Shown here: positions 1 through 13,287 of the stretch, one piece after another
Numbering within the stretch: the stretch's first letter is position 1
How the letters are laid out: the number at the start of each line of letters is the position of its first letter
From: Phragmites australis
Lineage: Eukaryota; Streptophyta; Magnoliopsida; Poales; Poaceae
NCBI RefSeq assembly: GCF_958298935.1
Contig: NC_084922.1
Span: 17,114,501-17,178,500, forward strand
Length of the DNA: 64,000 nt
Reading direction: 5' to 3'
Program-made: the position numbers and the translations under genes
The notes under the pieces: generated by a model
Databases searched by the model: none
Seen by the model: the letters and a program-made list of their open reading frames with translations, nothing else
What the model was told of the DNA's origin: nothing

Positions 1-1220
1 CCGGAAAAAAAGAGAAATGAATTGGACCCGTTCCATAAATTTTGATGTGATCAAATGAGATGGATTTCTATACAATCATGTAGATCTCTTCACAAGTTTT
101 CCATAGAGCCCAAGATCATCAAAAATCGGAGTTTGTAACGGAAAGTTATACCGAAATACGAATTGCTAGTCGTTTGAAAATATACATGTAGATATTCTGG
201 ATATTTCGGAGTTACAAGAAGTTTTCAGCGGTTTGTTTTTTCTAGAGAGCTTCCAAATGTAGTCAAGGTTTTAGGGAGTACCAGATCTGGTGTTTGTAAT
301 GTTGCACACGCTGGATCATCCGGTGAGTATAGCAAAATTTGACCGTTGGAGCAATAGCTAGTCCGCGAGGTTGAGACTATAAATACCCATTCACTCGATC
401 ATTTGGAGAGGCCTGAGTGTGCTAGAGTCTAGGAGAGTCATTAGACACTTGAGAATACATCCAAGCCACCATATTGCTTAAAGTTTTCATCCAAAGCGAT
501 TAAACATAAAATTAGTGAGTGATTAGCGCTAATAGGTCTAGAGAGAGTTGATGCTAAGTGCCGCTGTCTAGAGAGTGGATTAAGGAGTGATCCTAACTTG
601 TACCGAGAGGTACGCCGATGTTTTAAAGTCTTTGTGACTTGCTGGCACCTTGGGCCTTAGTAGCTCAAGCTTATTGACCATCTGACTTGGTGTGAAGCGG
701 TGACAAGATGTTTGTACGGGGACGAGGAGACCATTGGCTTGTGGCTCAAGCTCCGAAATGATCACGATAACAAGTGACCTGAAGAGAGACTTATGATGAG
801 ATCTTGCCTTAGTGACTTGGTGGCTCAACCTACTTGAGATTTTGGTGGTTCAAGGGCTGTGATCAAGTGTCGTTTGGGAGCATATCTTTTGGTGGAGATT
901 CAACGTGGACCAGGGGTGATATTTATGCTATCGATACCACGAGATAAAAGTCATTTGTATCGAGTTTGCTCTCGATACCTTATTTATGTTTTTGTATTTA
1001 CATACTTATAATCTATTTTTGCTCATTTATTTTCCTAGCATAGTTTGCTAAGATTAACTATAGGTTACAAATTTTTTAAGCGGTAGAGTAGACACACTAG
1101 ATAAATCTATAGCATATTTAGATAGAAATTAATATATGTTTATCTTGTGAAGTTTTTAGAGTCGATTAGATTTTTAAATATTCTAATTCATTTCCTCTTA
1201 GAATGTTACTGATCCCTTCA
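1..1220 (+). mobile_element. SIRE-like copia LTR, 5' end outside window
   Basis: Bases about 360-1220 are a diverged match to the reverse complement of the copia LTR at 34328-35787: the same order of a TATA-like CTATAAATAC (near 371), a CCGGTGAGT-type motif upstream, and the terminal GATCCCTTCA corresponding to GATCCTTAAA there. It is therefore an LTR in plus orientation whose 5' end lies outside the window. No gag follows it, so it is a solo LTR or a 3' LTR. The family name is inferred from LTR style. Confidence 0.6.
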
Positions 1221-1740
1221 CCAACCGTGTGGATTAATCAGTGGAGGGGATCTCTATTAACGTCGGGGACACGATGATAATAAGGAAGTCACGAGGTACA
1301 ACAATGAGGTCTGGGAAAAGGCCGCCGCCACACGGGCCGAGCTACAATACTGGAGCCACGAGATCCAAACAAGCAAGGCTTCACTTCTTGGTGGAGTCGT
1401 GCCTGATTGATAGAATCAAGTTGTACAAGCCGCACCATTCACTTGGATGCCTAGACGGAAGGGATCGTGATGCTTGAAAGGACACGTGGTAGAATCTGAC
1501 ATACCTACGTACTACGTCGGGTGTGCGTACCTGATGTATAGAATTTTTTTCCTAAAGCTGTGGCCCCTCATCGGCGTGGAGTGTGATTCAAAATGGAAAA
1601 ATCGAAAGCAAATTATATAGGATCCTATCTTAAAAAAAAAAATCTTCTATAATAATACATATCTGCTCACAAAATAGATAATGTAAATAGAATTTAATGA
1701 GAACGTGTAGAATTTGCTTACGATATTACTTACGACATAG

Positions 1741-2122
1741 CCACATAGGTTAGCTTCCTACGCCTCGAAGCCTGCAGCCAACCTCAATACGATTGACCCG
1801 CCTTTATCACTCGCCCCACCCCACTCATGACCCGCGGGCCCCATCCCAATAACACACCGACCCGATGTTATCGATGGACTGTGGATTACCGCTGCGCCAG
1901 CTGTTGACCCCGCTCTGACCCCCTAGGGGCCCACAGGTCAGCCCCACCGCCTCGTGAGCTATTAAACGCTCATCCACACACACCACGGGCCTCTCCTCCG
2001 CCCCTCTTCTCCTCGCTGCTCATTGATTGATTCCTCCTCGCCTCACTCCCCCCTCGCCGCGGTGAGGGTAGCAGAGACCCTAGCGGACTAGATGCTCCGT
2101 GAGGGCTCGATAGGGTAGAGCG
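1741..2122 (+). promoter_or_regulatory. Promoter/5' UTR region of the CRK-like kinase gene
   Basis: Between the copia LTR end and the kinase ATG the sequence turns GC-rich, with a pyrimidine-rich stretch about 1985-2055 (CTCCTCC/CCTCGCC patches) typical of grass core promoters and 5' UTRs. A weak TATA-like ATTAAA lies near 1961. The transcription start cannot be fixed from sequence alone. Bases 1221-1740 are AT-rich flank in which I recognise nothing. Confidence 0.45.
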
Positions 2123-5100
2123 ATGGGCTGTGTCTTCGGCCGCGCGGCCGCGCCGTCGTCCTCCCCCCCGGCCGCGCCGAGGAGGGGAAGGAGCAAGGAG
2201 AAGTCGTCCCCGCAGCCCGCTGCGGCGGCGGCCTCGGCCGGGTCCCCCTCTGCCGCCGTAGAGGGGGACAAGGGGCCTTCCCCTGGTCGGCCGCGGCGGC
2301 GGCTCGGAGGGCGCAGGGCGGCGGGGCCCAGGCAGGGTTGCGTCCCCGCGCCCGCTGCGGCCGAGCAGCTCGCCGCCGGGTGGCCGCCGTGGCTCGTTGC
2401 CGTCGCCGGGGAGGCGCTCCGTGGCTGGGCCCCGCGCCGCGCCGACACCTTCGAGAAGCTCAATAAGGTATATGGGCAGATAGGCAGGCCCTTCCGTCTG
2501 AAATCTGTGAAATTCTTCGTCGTGCTGCTAGAGTACTGATACGCCATTCGTTTGTTGTTGTTGTTGTTGTTCTGTCCGGCGATTCACTCTTAGATAGGGT
2601 CGGGCACGTACAGCAACGTGTACCGAGCGAGGGACACTGTCACCGGCCGCATCGTGGCGCTGAAGAAGGTCCGGTTCGACAATCTCGAGCCTGAGAGCGT
2701 CAAGTTCATGGCAAGGGAGATACTGATCCTGAGGAGGCTCAACCACCCAAATGTGGTCAAATTGGAGGGCTTGGTAACCTCCAGGATGTCATGTAGCCTA
2801 TACCTTGTATTCGAGTACATGGAGCATGACCTTGCTGGGCTCGCAGCGAGTCCTGATGTCAAGTTTACATTACCGCAGGTGTGTGAGACTTGATTCCTGT
2901 ACTAGAGGTTATTACTTGATGGAATTATGTGAAGTTGATGCCAGCTTGTTATCTTGCAGATAAAGTGTTACATGCAGCAGCTCTTATCAGGGCTTGAGCA
3001 TTGTCACGACAATAATGTATTGCATCGAGATATCAAGGGGTCAAATTTGTTGTTGGATAATAATGGGATTCTTAAGATTGCGGATTTTGGTCTGGCGACG
3101 TTCTTTGATCCACGACATAAGCGGCCAATGACAAGCCGGGTGGTCACGTTGTGGTATCGGCCACCAGAATTGTTACTAGGTGCAACTGATTATGGTGTAA
3201 GCGTGGATTTGTGGAGTTCTGGTTGCATTCTGGCAGAGCTCTTGTATGGGAAGCCCATAATGCCGGGGCGCACTGAGGTGAGTCTAAGAACATGATCCAA
3301 CTCTTTATTCTGCCATGTTAATTTTTGTAGTAATCATTGGGACCATTCTGTTAATATCAAAACTATGGTTAAATCTTGTCTTCCCACTGTTTTCACAATA
3401 TAGAATTCTATGATTGTGGCTGAAAATGTTGACTTTGTACATGAGATTTCCTGATGACGACAACTATGGTGTCTGATCTTTTGTTCATTTTTTTAATATT
3501 TTGGAACATAGTTATTTGTGACCATGTCATTGTCATTTACTGGAAGAAATGAAGGATCTTTTGACCTTATTCTAAATGTCCGACTAGTGGTTCTCTTATG
3601 GGTAGAACATGCTCATTGGTTGCTGCCAACATGACTTCAATGAAAACTTCTGTTGAAAAATGTGCTACTGTCTTTTACCTTAAAATAAGGTGTCAGTGCA
3701 ATTATGTCCATTATTTTAAATCTCCCAACGGTGTATCTGGTCACATAATTGGTGCTGTTCAAATGATGACATCAGAATAAGTTTGAACTCCACAGACATG
3801 TTTAATTCTCAATTAAGTTTTCAAGACTATGCTTAGCTTCCGGTGTGGGTACTTTGTTTTTTTCATATCACAGCCACTTTCTGTAGTCATAAATATGTTC
3901 CAGTATATTGGCTGCGGTTGCAATACTTTTTCAAATTTATTAATACTAATGGGAACATGTTGTGTTGTGCAAACAATTGTTGTATAGGACTTTTACTCTG
4001 TTAGGGCAGTTTTTAGAAATTATTCTCCATCAGTATATCATATATTAAAAGCATCCAAAAATTTAAGACATAAAACAATCAACTTCATGTTTAAGTTTTA
4101 AATAAGAGTGCTCTTGATTTGAGCAAAGAATTAGTGGCTCATAAGTCGCCTTGTTGCACTTATTGTTCATGGGACAAGTAAGCTGGCCCACTAGATAAGC
4201 TCTAGAGGTGTTTGAGTAAACCAAACTGTCAAGCCTACGAATCCCAAGAACGACCCTCCTCTAGCCTCAGTTTCAATTTTCATTGGAAAGAAGGTTTAGG
4301 TTTATTATATAAGTCCAGAAAATAGATTAAATGATAGACTAGCCTTATGGGCTTGAGGTAAGATTAAAATCGTGATGCGCCAGAAATCGCATACAAATGA
4401 TTAAAAATCTTTTATTTGTAAGCTCAACAAGATATGATCCTGCAACAGGGTAGAAAATACTGGAAATTAATCACATGAAATTACTTAGTAGTTAATATGA
4501 ATATGGATATGTGTGATGCTTTGATAAGGGTGGTTGAGTTGCCAATTGCCATGTAATTTGGTTATTTCATGTATCCATTTGATAGAATGATAGTAAATTC
4601 AGCTAGAGTGATTAATCCACAAAAACAATAGTTCTTGAATTGTCTGTTGTTTAAGGTGCTCCAACTACCATATATTTTGTTTAATGCCACTCTTTTGCAT
4701 CGTAACTAGATTCTAGCCCTCTTGGATGAACTCATAGTGTGTTCATTTGTTTATGTTTTGCTTTGCCATATTTGCTTGCGTGAAGTCAACTACTTGGTTC
4801 CTACTGTTAAAACTGGAATATACACTATTCACCAGGTAGAACAGTTGCACAAGATTTTCAAGCTATGTGGTTCCCCCTCAGAGGAGTATTGGAAGAAGTC
4901 TAAACTGCCTCATGCGACAATATTCAAACCCCAGCAGCCCTATAAACGTTGCATCAGGGAGACATTTAAAGATTTTCCTCCATCGTCGCTGCCATTGGTT
5001 GAAACTCTGCTTGCAATTGATCCAGCTGAACGTCAAACTGCGACAGCTGCATTACAAAGTGAAGTATGCTCCTATCATTTCCCTCCTTAATGTCCTAATT

Positions 5101-8100
5101 GGAAGGAATTATTGTTTGGTGTCTAATCATAAATGTTATTATGAAGCAAAGTTATTGATCTATAAGTCATAGTGTGTAAGGATCGGTGATGCCTTCCCGG
5201 GGGGGGGGGGGGGGAGCGTTGAATTAGGATCACTTAAAACTAAGGCTCAAATTCAGCAAGATAAACCTAATCAATTTATATCTGAAAAACTTATATTTGT
5301 AATGGCCGAGTAGGGGTCTATTTATAGTCCCAACTCTCAAAACTAGTTGTTGCCTCTCGGGCCCAGAAAATTGTGAATATTGGATAGTCCGGTAAGCATA
5401 TTTTCCTTAGCATCGGAACATCCGGTGAGTGTAACATAAACTAGCCGCTGGAACCCACGGTCACGCCACCGGATGATTTCTTAGTCTTCTGATTCACACA
5501 TCGGAATATTCGGTGAGTGCATCTCACCAACTCCAAGCCGAGCAAACCTTCTTTGTAAAGTTCTCCCAGTGAATCTTCCGGTGATCATTGAATCATCTGG
5601 TGAAGCTTTCGGTGAAGCACTTTAGATCATTCGGTGTGAACATCGGATCATTCGATACATGTATCCTCTATGACTTCTTCACTTCATCTCTCTGGAAACT
5701 TGTTCCGGTATAAGTGTATAGCCTTCCGGTGTTCATCGGATAATCCGGTGAAGCTTCCGGTGTTCATATTGGATTATCCGATGAGTACATTCGATAAGGA
5801 CTTGTCCAATTCAGTTCAAACTTTGTCCTGGCTTTGATGACTTCTTCCTTGATGTCTTAGATCTTCAACTGATCTATTAGGACGAGCCAAGCCTAGTGTG
5901 CATCGCTACTAGGTAACAAACCTATAGACACTAGATCAAGCTACTGAACCCAAACCCTTCTTTGTAGTATGGCCAAAGAAAACAAACCTATCTACACAAG
6001 TTCTCAACACCATGATCACTTGTCTAAACAATAGGTCCTTATATCTTCATGTAGCTCTTCTTTGACATTGAATTGCAACTCCTTTGAGGTGTTTGATACC
6101 CCAAGCACAACACATAGCATCCATGAGATTAAACCTTGTATACATGTAAACTAAGATAGTTTCATTGACTATGTTGACATTAATCACCAAAACACACTAA
6201 CCCTATGCAAGGGTCATCGATCTTTCGTAGTGGTCCTATGATTCTATCAAACATTGCATTCTCTACACAATGTACCTTAGTGCACACCCGAACAAGCAAT
6301 TTTCGAGGCTTGCAGTATGCCAATAGTAAAAGTATTCTAAAATGGCTGTCTGTTTTTTTTTCTATCATACATACAATTTTTTTTGTTCTCTTTTCTAAGA
6401 GTGACTCCTAAATTCTGAACTGGTGGTGTAACTATGAAGAGGAAAATCAATTTAGTCTTCCAACTTTAGCTCGTGCTCCAATTAAGAACATTAATTTTTT
6501 GAAGGTCCAGAAGCCCCCCCATCAACTTTCAATTTAAGTCTAGAAAAACATTTATTTTAAATGTTAAATTTAATGTCTAGAGGTGGAGCAGTGGTCACTA
6601 GGTTAACATAAAATTTTATGCTAAACTGGGAGAAATCTCTATGATATGATATAATTCCTAAATTCTAATTATGTGATTGCATATATTGTTGCCTTTGCAA
6701 GCAAGCATGACATGATTCTATTTTGCATACACATATGGAAGTACACTACTCTTGTGCCTTGTACTGTTCTACAACTTAATCATATATGTTCTGCTTCAAA
6801 AAATAGTGCTCTCCCACTTGGCTCAATGTATTTATGTTAGTTGTTAACAGTATGATAGCTCATAGTTTATAAATTGCTTTAATAAACTAGGCAAAGAAAA
6901 ACTAGATACCTTGGGAAAACTGCTTATTAGCCTAGTAATATAGAAATGTTGGCATGCAAACGTGTTGAAAACATAAAATGAGGCATTCAGGTCTTCGCCC
7001 TTCAGCACTTGGGCACTATGCAAGTATGCAACAGACCAACATCCTATGCCTGTGCTTATGAGCAATTTCTCACGATGGTAGGAGATATCTTGTTTGCTTC
7101 AGGAGTTAAGGTACTCGGTGTTGAGGCCTTTCGGCTATTCTGAACTCAACTCCGAAATGTTGGTGCGACTGAGGCATGGCAAAATAAATAAATAAACCCC
7201 ACAGCTGACTCCCCTGCATGAGTTGGCTAGGTCCAACAAAATATAGTATTCAGTATTCACCATGGACAACTTGTCAGCTCCAACCAGCCTGTGAGCTGAC
7301 AATGGAAACCAACACTGCCTCTGCCTGCGCAGAACCACTTCCTCAGCAACATGAGTGAAGCCAAGCCCCTCCGGCTACATCGGTTTGTCCTCTGTCACAC
7401 CACACGGACAAAGCTGAGCTGGAGGACCCATTGGAAAGGAGCTTTGCTCCCGGCCAAACCTGATTCGGTTGATGAAAGGGTGGCTTTGTGGGGGTCTGGT
7501 GGTGCAGAGGGCTGGCTTATTTTAACGCCCTTATATGTTTGTGCTGCTTTTCTTAATGAACCATTAATTATTTGGTCATCGATACCAGAGCTATCCTTTG
7601 TATGCTCCCCATAACAAATGTATACTTTTGCAGTTCAACAAGATTTTTTAGGTTGCTGTGTGTACTAATTTTTTGTACTTTGGTCTTTGTAGTTCTTTTC
7701 AACTGAGCCTTATGCTTGTGACCCTTCAAGCTTGCCAACATATCCACCAAGCAAGGAGATGGATGCCAAGTTGAGAGACGAGGAAGCTAGAAGGTGTGTT
7801 CATATGTACCTTTTCCCCTTTTTCCTGGACATAAGTGCAAATAACAAATTGTTTGAGAACTTGTACAAACCCAGTTACTAGCAGTCCCACCTACAATATT
7901 TTTATGTCAAGTTGGGCTATTCAGAATTTTCAATCATGAATCATTCGTGGTGATTTTGAACACACTGGGCATTCATATTATTCTGTAATGCATTTGAATA
8001 AAATGGATGAAAGAAACCATCTAGATCTCATGGAACTACCTCTGTTCTCCTGCAAACTGTCAAATGCTGCCACTTCCAGGCTGTGTTCTGTGGGTTTAGT

Positions 8101-9417
8101 GTTCGGGCTTTACTTTTTACTACTAGGACCTATCTAGAAGCAAGAAATTGAGACCATCAACCTGATAGGGAGATAACAATTATGTAAGCTTCCATGGCAT
8201 AGATGCACCTGCACAAGCACATGTAGTCCTGCTCCAATCACTAGAATAAGCTTTCTAACTGATTAATACTGGACATTTGTGATGTTGTATGTCTCTGTGT
8301 TGTGTTATTATCCTCCAGGCTACGAGCTGCTGCAAAGGCCAAAGGAGAAGTCGTAAAAAGGACTCGACCACGGGATCGATCCCACCGGGCTGGACCAGCA
8401 CCAGAAGCTAATGCAGAGTTTCAAGCAAACGTAGATGTAAGTCAAAGCTATTTATGACTGAAGACATTCTTGTTTCGTTTGTAATGATTTGCACTGTTGA
8501 TGATATAAAAAACCATCAAGTTGATTATAATTGTATGATACTGTTAGGCAATTCAATTTTGATTTCACCACCATAAGTTATTCCTTTTTTGGGGGGAAAC
8601 CAAAAGCTGTTCACTAACCTATTCTTGCAATAATACAATCGTTATGAAACCGTGGAACAAGAAAATGAGGGCACAGACCTCTACTTTTCTTTTTCTTTTT
8701 TTCTTTTTTGTTTCTTCTTTAGTTTTTTTTGGGGGGGGGGGGAGGGGGCATAGACATGCCAAAATCCACTACTTTAGCAAGCCTAAATTGCCAAACACTT
8801 GTAAAAAGTTGAAATTGACTCCAAATTTGATAAAAATCAATATTTTACTTAATTGTGCCACTTCTAAATAATTTTTCACAAATCAATGGCATTGTCTCCT
8901 ATTTATATACTTATTCTGTTACTAATTTCATGTTGCTGGGATTAAAAAAAAGACTATCTTTTGCTGCTGAACAAATGAGTTGTTGCTATTGAAATATGAG
9001 TATAATTGATGCGCTATAGTGAACTAGAGCTGCTCATTGCATTCAAATGTAATTGCATAATGAGGTACTCACTGTTGAGCTTTACAAATTTCTCAATGAC
9101 AGCAGAGGCGACGAATGATAACCCATGCAAATGCCAAGAGCAAAAGTGAGAAGTTCCCTCCCCCGCATCAGGATGGAGCTATGGGTAATCCGTTGGGATC
9201 CTGTCGTCATTTGGAGCCTACATTTGAGCACCAGGACGCTTCCTTCAGTACCGTAGTCCCCATCCAAAAGGGGACCTCGCAAACATGGTCAGGACCATTG
9301 ATTGATCCGGCAGCTCTTGGGCAATCAAGGCGGAAGAAGCAGACTGCCCTAGATGCTAAGGCCGCGGCTTACTCAAAGCAGCTCCAAAAGGAAAAGGGTG
9401 GAATACGAGGCAGATAA
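2123..9417 (+). CDS. CRK/CDK-like Ser/Thr protein kinase (At1g54610 type), 7 exons
   Basis: Model: exons 2123-2467, 2594-2878, 2960-3277, 4836-5063, 7693-7793, 8319-8436, 9106-9417, all with GT-AG introns and consistent phase, giving 568 aa, close to the usual length I recall for this family. The chosen start gives MGCVFGR, an N-myristoylation signal with a palmitoylatable Cys3, followed by a low-complexity Ala/Pro/Arg tail. Kinase domain about 116-400: glycine loop IGSGTYSNV (116-124), Lys139 in VALKKV, catalytic HRD at 232-234 followed by IKGSNLL, DFGLA from 252, then the PPELLLG substrate segment. The C-terminal tail has PPSKEMDAKLRDEEARR and KSEKFPPPHQDGA, hallmarks of plant CRK-type kinases related to CDKs. 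No frame break or lost catalytic residue seen. The fourth intron is 2.6 kb and contains a solo LTR. By homology it would act at membranes; substrate and cyclin partner are unknown. Confidence 0.92.
5175..6227 (-). mobile_element. Solo copia (SIRE-like) LTR in kinase intron 4
   Basis: The segment starts TGTAAGGATCGGTGATG, matching the plus-strand start of the LTR at 34328 (AAGGATCGGTGACG), and repeats motifs such as CATCCGGTGA, the LTR signature elsewhere in the window. A 5-bp duplication TAGTG flanks it (5170-5174 and 6228-6232), consistent with an insertion. The far terminus is decayed (TCTTTCG instead of ...CA). It lies wholly within intron 4, antisense to the gene, and leaves the splice sites intact. 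It contains a 16-G run at 5199-5214. Confidence 0.65.
5199..5214. repeat. Poly-G run of 16
   Basis: Sixteen consecutive G residues follow CCTTCCC inside the intronic LTR. The true length may vary between alleles or be a sequencing artefact, as homopolymers this long are hard to read. Confidence 0.8.
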
Positions 9418-10398
9418 AAAAAAATTCTGGCGAGTTTGGGGGGCTGAGGTTCTTCATGATGGTCTGTAGATGGATTTCCTTGTTTCATTTGCTGGTTAAA
9501 AGCAGGCAATAGTGTTTGCTACTGTAGGGAGAATTCATCCAGGTTATGTGGCAGTGTTTCCTGTTCTTTTCAGATTCTTCTGAACGAATTGTTGTCCAAG
9601 GCAAGACATTCTGGGTTTACCACCCTTGTATTTATGCTCTTTACAGCAATTAAGTTGCCCATGTGTATATATGGACTGATTCTTCTTGTGTATAGAAATG
9701 GATAATGCCTGCATTTTAGTGGACTTACTAGGTCGTGGGAGACAGCCTCCGTTAATTTGATATGTTACATATTTTGAGTAAAATGCATTTTGCACCACCT
9801 AAATGTCCTTGCGGGATTTGGTGGTGGCAAACCTTTTCACGTAACACCATAAATATTCGCTACTTTTTTCTCTTTAGAAAGTCCCAAAAAGGATCATTTC
9901 TTAGGATCGCTACTTTCTTCTCTTAAAAATATATTCCAGAAAAAAAGTCACTACTTTCGCTTGCTTGCGACGGCTTCCCGATGGTTTTTTTTTCCATAAA
10001 ATTTGTGGCGCACCATAGTGGGGCACCAGCTACGTCGCCCATAATGGGTGGCGTGGCAGCTGCTCGCCACGTCACCAACAATGGCCTGGAGCAGATTGCC
10101 GTGTCATGAGCATTGGGGGTGTTTCGAAGGTAACGGTTATATTTGTGAGCGTAATCTATAAATATCACCCCATCTACAGCAAGAAGGTTTTTGGAGATCT
10201 ATTCTAAATACCTGAGCTTCTTGCATCATTTCTCCCTCGTTACTTAGGTACATCATTTGAGTGTGTGAGTTCTACACATAAATATGGTTGTTGAGGTTTT
10301 GTACACACCTCAATGTGAGGTGAAGTACAACTTTATTAAATTGAGGTTCATAGAGTTCATTAGACGAATCCAGCTCAAATATCAGGCCTATCTCTTCA
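9418..10398 (+). other. 3' UTR of kinase gene and LTR-like intergenic sequence
   Basis: About 9418-9790 is AT-rich, ORF-poor sequence after the kinase stop and likely holds the 3' UTR; no single polyadenylation signal can be assigned. From about 9960 to 10230 the sequence has a GC-rich patch with repeated GGCGTGGCAGC/CGCCACG wording, followed by CTATAAATATCACC near 10157. This resembles the U3/TATA part of a decayed retroelement LTR, but I could not find its ends. Confidence 0.35.
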
Positions 10399-13287
10399 TG
10401 TCACGTCTTAAAACCCATAATTATATATTTAAGTATAATCATGCAATATTAGTATCATATTTAATTTCAAACAACTTTATTTTTAAGCACTAGAGTATCT
10501 CATTTTGGTAATAAAAAGAGAGAAAATAGGAGAGCATATCGGTTTGGAGCACTAGAGCATCTTGTTTCTCTAACGCATGGGACCTACTAGAGTTGGCAAC
10601 CACCCCTCCCTCTCCCTCAATTGCAGCCGCACCCCCTCAATCCTCCCCCTAACTCTCCTTAGCCTCTCTCCCAGCCGAAACAACAGTAGGAGCTGCTGCT
10701 CCCCACCCCACCCCCTCTCTCAAGCTCTCTCTCATTCTCCCACCAGAATCCCCTAGCTCATTATCTTCCCATCCATCCAATTCTTCCGCACAAGTGTGAA
10801 GGATTCAAGCCGTTCTTGATCTCTTTTAGTGTTCTTAATGCTTGGAGCTAATTAGAGGAGTTCGGATGGGTAGGAGCTAGGAAACCTCGTGTTGTGAAGT
10901 TGGTGGATGAAGTATAGAGCCTATGTGCTAGCACAAAAAACTTTTCCCCTTGGATTGGTGAGGTTTGCAAATTGAATTGACCAAAGTTCCTCACAAAACC
11001 CGTGTTCTGCCAAAACCCGAAAGTTCCGGGTTCAACCCGAAAGTTCTGGCTAAACTGAATTGAATTATACTCAAAAAATCATGTTGGTTTAATGCGTAAA
11101 TTGAGTCTACAACTCTTGAGCTAGTGCATACACATGTTTATGTGGGACAAATTTAACGTGCAAGGTGAATCGACAAGGAAATCAATGGGAATGCGTTTTC
11201 TTCTAGAACCCGGAAGTTTCGGGTTTGCAACCTGGAAGTTTCGAGTGATCCTAGTTAGAGCTAACCGAGAACCCCAACCAGAAAGTTCTGGGTATAGCTC
11301 GGAAGTTCCGGGTAATTTGAATTAACTCTAACCGAGTACCCTCGCTTAGAGACTCACCCAGAACATCCGATCCAACTCGGAAGTTCCGAATTGATCCAAT
11401 TTAGGATTAGTCGAGCACCCCCATTTGGAAGCAAACCCAGATATTTTGGCTCAACATGGAGGTTCCGATCTCAATTCGGAACCTCCGAGTCAATCAAAAA
11501 GTGGCAGCCCGAGGACCCCTCACCCAGAGTTTAACCCAGAAATTCTGTAACCCAGAAGTTCCAAGTTCAACCCGGAACTTCCAGATTCTGTCAGAGTTTC
11601 CAAACTTGTTAGATTGTAGACTTTGTTAATCTTTCGCATGTCTTGTACTTTTAACTTGTTGTTATGCATCTTGTAGCATACATCTTTGTATTTCCCTCAT
11701 GCTCATCATTGCATGTATTCTTCTTTATAGAACGAAGAACTGGAGTGTGACTGGGTGTGACCGAGGGTGGTCTAGAATTCTGTGAGTGCTGGACAGCTAG
11801 CATCAAAAAGGCGTTGGAGCAGCAACATCTAAGCATACTCTACCTACTATTTTAGATCATGTAATGTCTAAGTGATAAATAACGCCATATGTATGTTGTG
11901 CATGTTAGCGAGTCGGTGTCGAAAAATGGTGGGTAGCTCCTATGTTGATGCATTTACTCCTACCTTGGTTATTTTATATTTCCTATCCTTGTAACCTAGG
12001 CTCAATGATATGGATGTCTAACTTAAAGTTAAATGAGATGCTTAGCAGGGCATTAGGTCATCAGTAGAAGTCGAGCGGTGGAATGTTCCATCATTCGCGC
12101 GCTATAGGTTTAATTATTGTTCACAATGATAATAACAATAATGGGTTGATGAGTGGTGAGAATGAGACGAGATGTAGGCTTCGCTAGGGGTAGGTCAGGA
12201 GAGGAACTCGAATGCCATAAACTGCTTGCATCGGTTAGGTACTATCTGCTAGTGTCATTGGCTTTAGAACTTTCTATACTAACCACACGTCTATCTAATG
12301 GTAAGATAAGCCGATTATCATATATTGTGCTAACTCTTGTCGTACGTCCCTATGACGTGTAAGAGAAAAAGAATAGGAGAAGCAAGGTGGCAGGGAGCCG
12401 GAGGTGTTCGGGACATGCTCGCGGTAACCCCAGTGTCATAGGGGCATGTACAAGTGGGTAGTTCTGAGTAGGAGAAAAGTTAACACGAGTATCCCTTGTG
12501 TGGATCTATGTGGTCACGTAGGCCGAATGATTCTCGAGTCATATGGGTAAAGATGTACCCCTGCAGGGTGTAAAAATAATTTGAATTATCGTGCTCTTAA
12601 TCATGAGCATGCTTCTGTCCATCCGTATCGGTCGTAGAGTCACGAATGTATGATGATATAGTATGGTATGCTATGATGCAGTTGAGATAGTTCTATTCTC
12701 AGATATATTTATGATGGTTTAAGTTACATATATGTTTATGTCACTGATTACAGGATAGAATGGTATATGTGGTCACGTGTAGATGCTTACATATTTATGT
12801 CAAAAATTACTTTCGCATGTGAATCTACTTAACCTTGTGGCCTTTCCTTGCTAATCATCCAAATGCATAATCCTTGGAGTTAGGTTATTTATATGTACTC
12901 ATTATAGATTAAGTCTTACGAGTACCTTCGTACTAACGTTGCTCTTTTAGGTTTTGCAGGCGAGAAGGAGCTAGTGTTTGGCTACTTCACACCCGCTGAT
13001 GTAGGTGGTGGGCATGAGTAGTGCAAACCTCAAGTGGAGAGTTTTTAGGTGGTGCCTCAGGGCAATGGCTCCACCCACCTTTTGTTGTCAATAGATTTTA
13101 TTTTCCACTGCGTAGTGTCTTGTAAATGTTTTTGTGATGACCTATATTGGGAAGACGTGTGTTCCGATCTTAGACACAAAACACGTCGGGACTACCTGAA
13201 TTGTATTATGGTTAATCATTGCAGTTGTGATTATAGAAATGATCGACTTAATGATTAATTAGAATATTATTTGGATGATTTCTCACA
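10399..13287 (+). mobile_element. Gypsy LTR (about 2.9 kb), probably solo, plus orientation
   Basis: Starts TGTCACGTCTTAAAACCC and ends GATTTCTCACA. The termini and internal order correspond to the reverse complement of the LTR at 23076-26082: AT-rich start, pyrimidine-rich leader with TCTCTC (about 10590-10750), an array of CCCGGAAGTTCCGGG-like motifs (11000-11600), and a tail with GAGTACCTTCGTACT (12920-12934) and TTAGAATATTATTTGGA just before the end. No gag/pol is attached. Flanking pentamers CTTCA and CTTTG agree only partly, so the target duplication is not convincing. Confidence 0.6.
11000..11600. repeat. Degenerate CCCGGAAGTTCCGGG palindrome array in LTR
   Basis: Many imperfect copies of an AACCCGGAAGTTCCGGGTT-like unit, itself nearly self-complementary, are interspersed through about 600 bp. 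Related arrays occur at about 20830-21145 and 24895-25400 in other LTRs of the window. Confidence 0.7.

Noticed and set aside
2080..2547. 155-aa ORF antisense to kinase exon 1
   Set aside because: Shadow of the GC-rich kinase exon; no recognisable motif.
10980..11600. Regular GGAAGTTCCGGG units resembling a CRISPR-like array
   Set aside because: Units are degenerate, spacing is irregular, and the context is a plant LTR.
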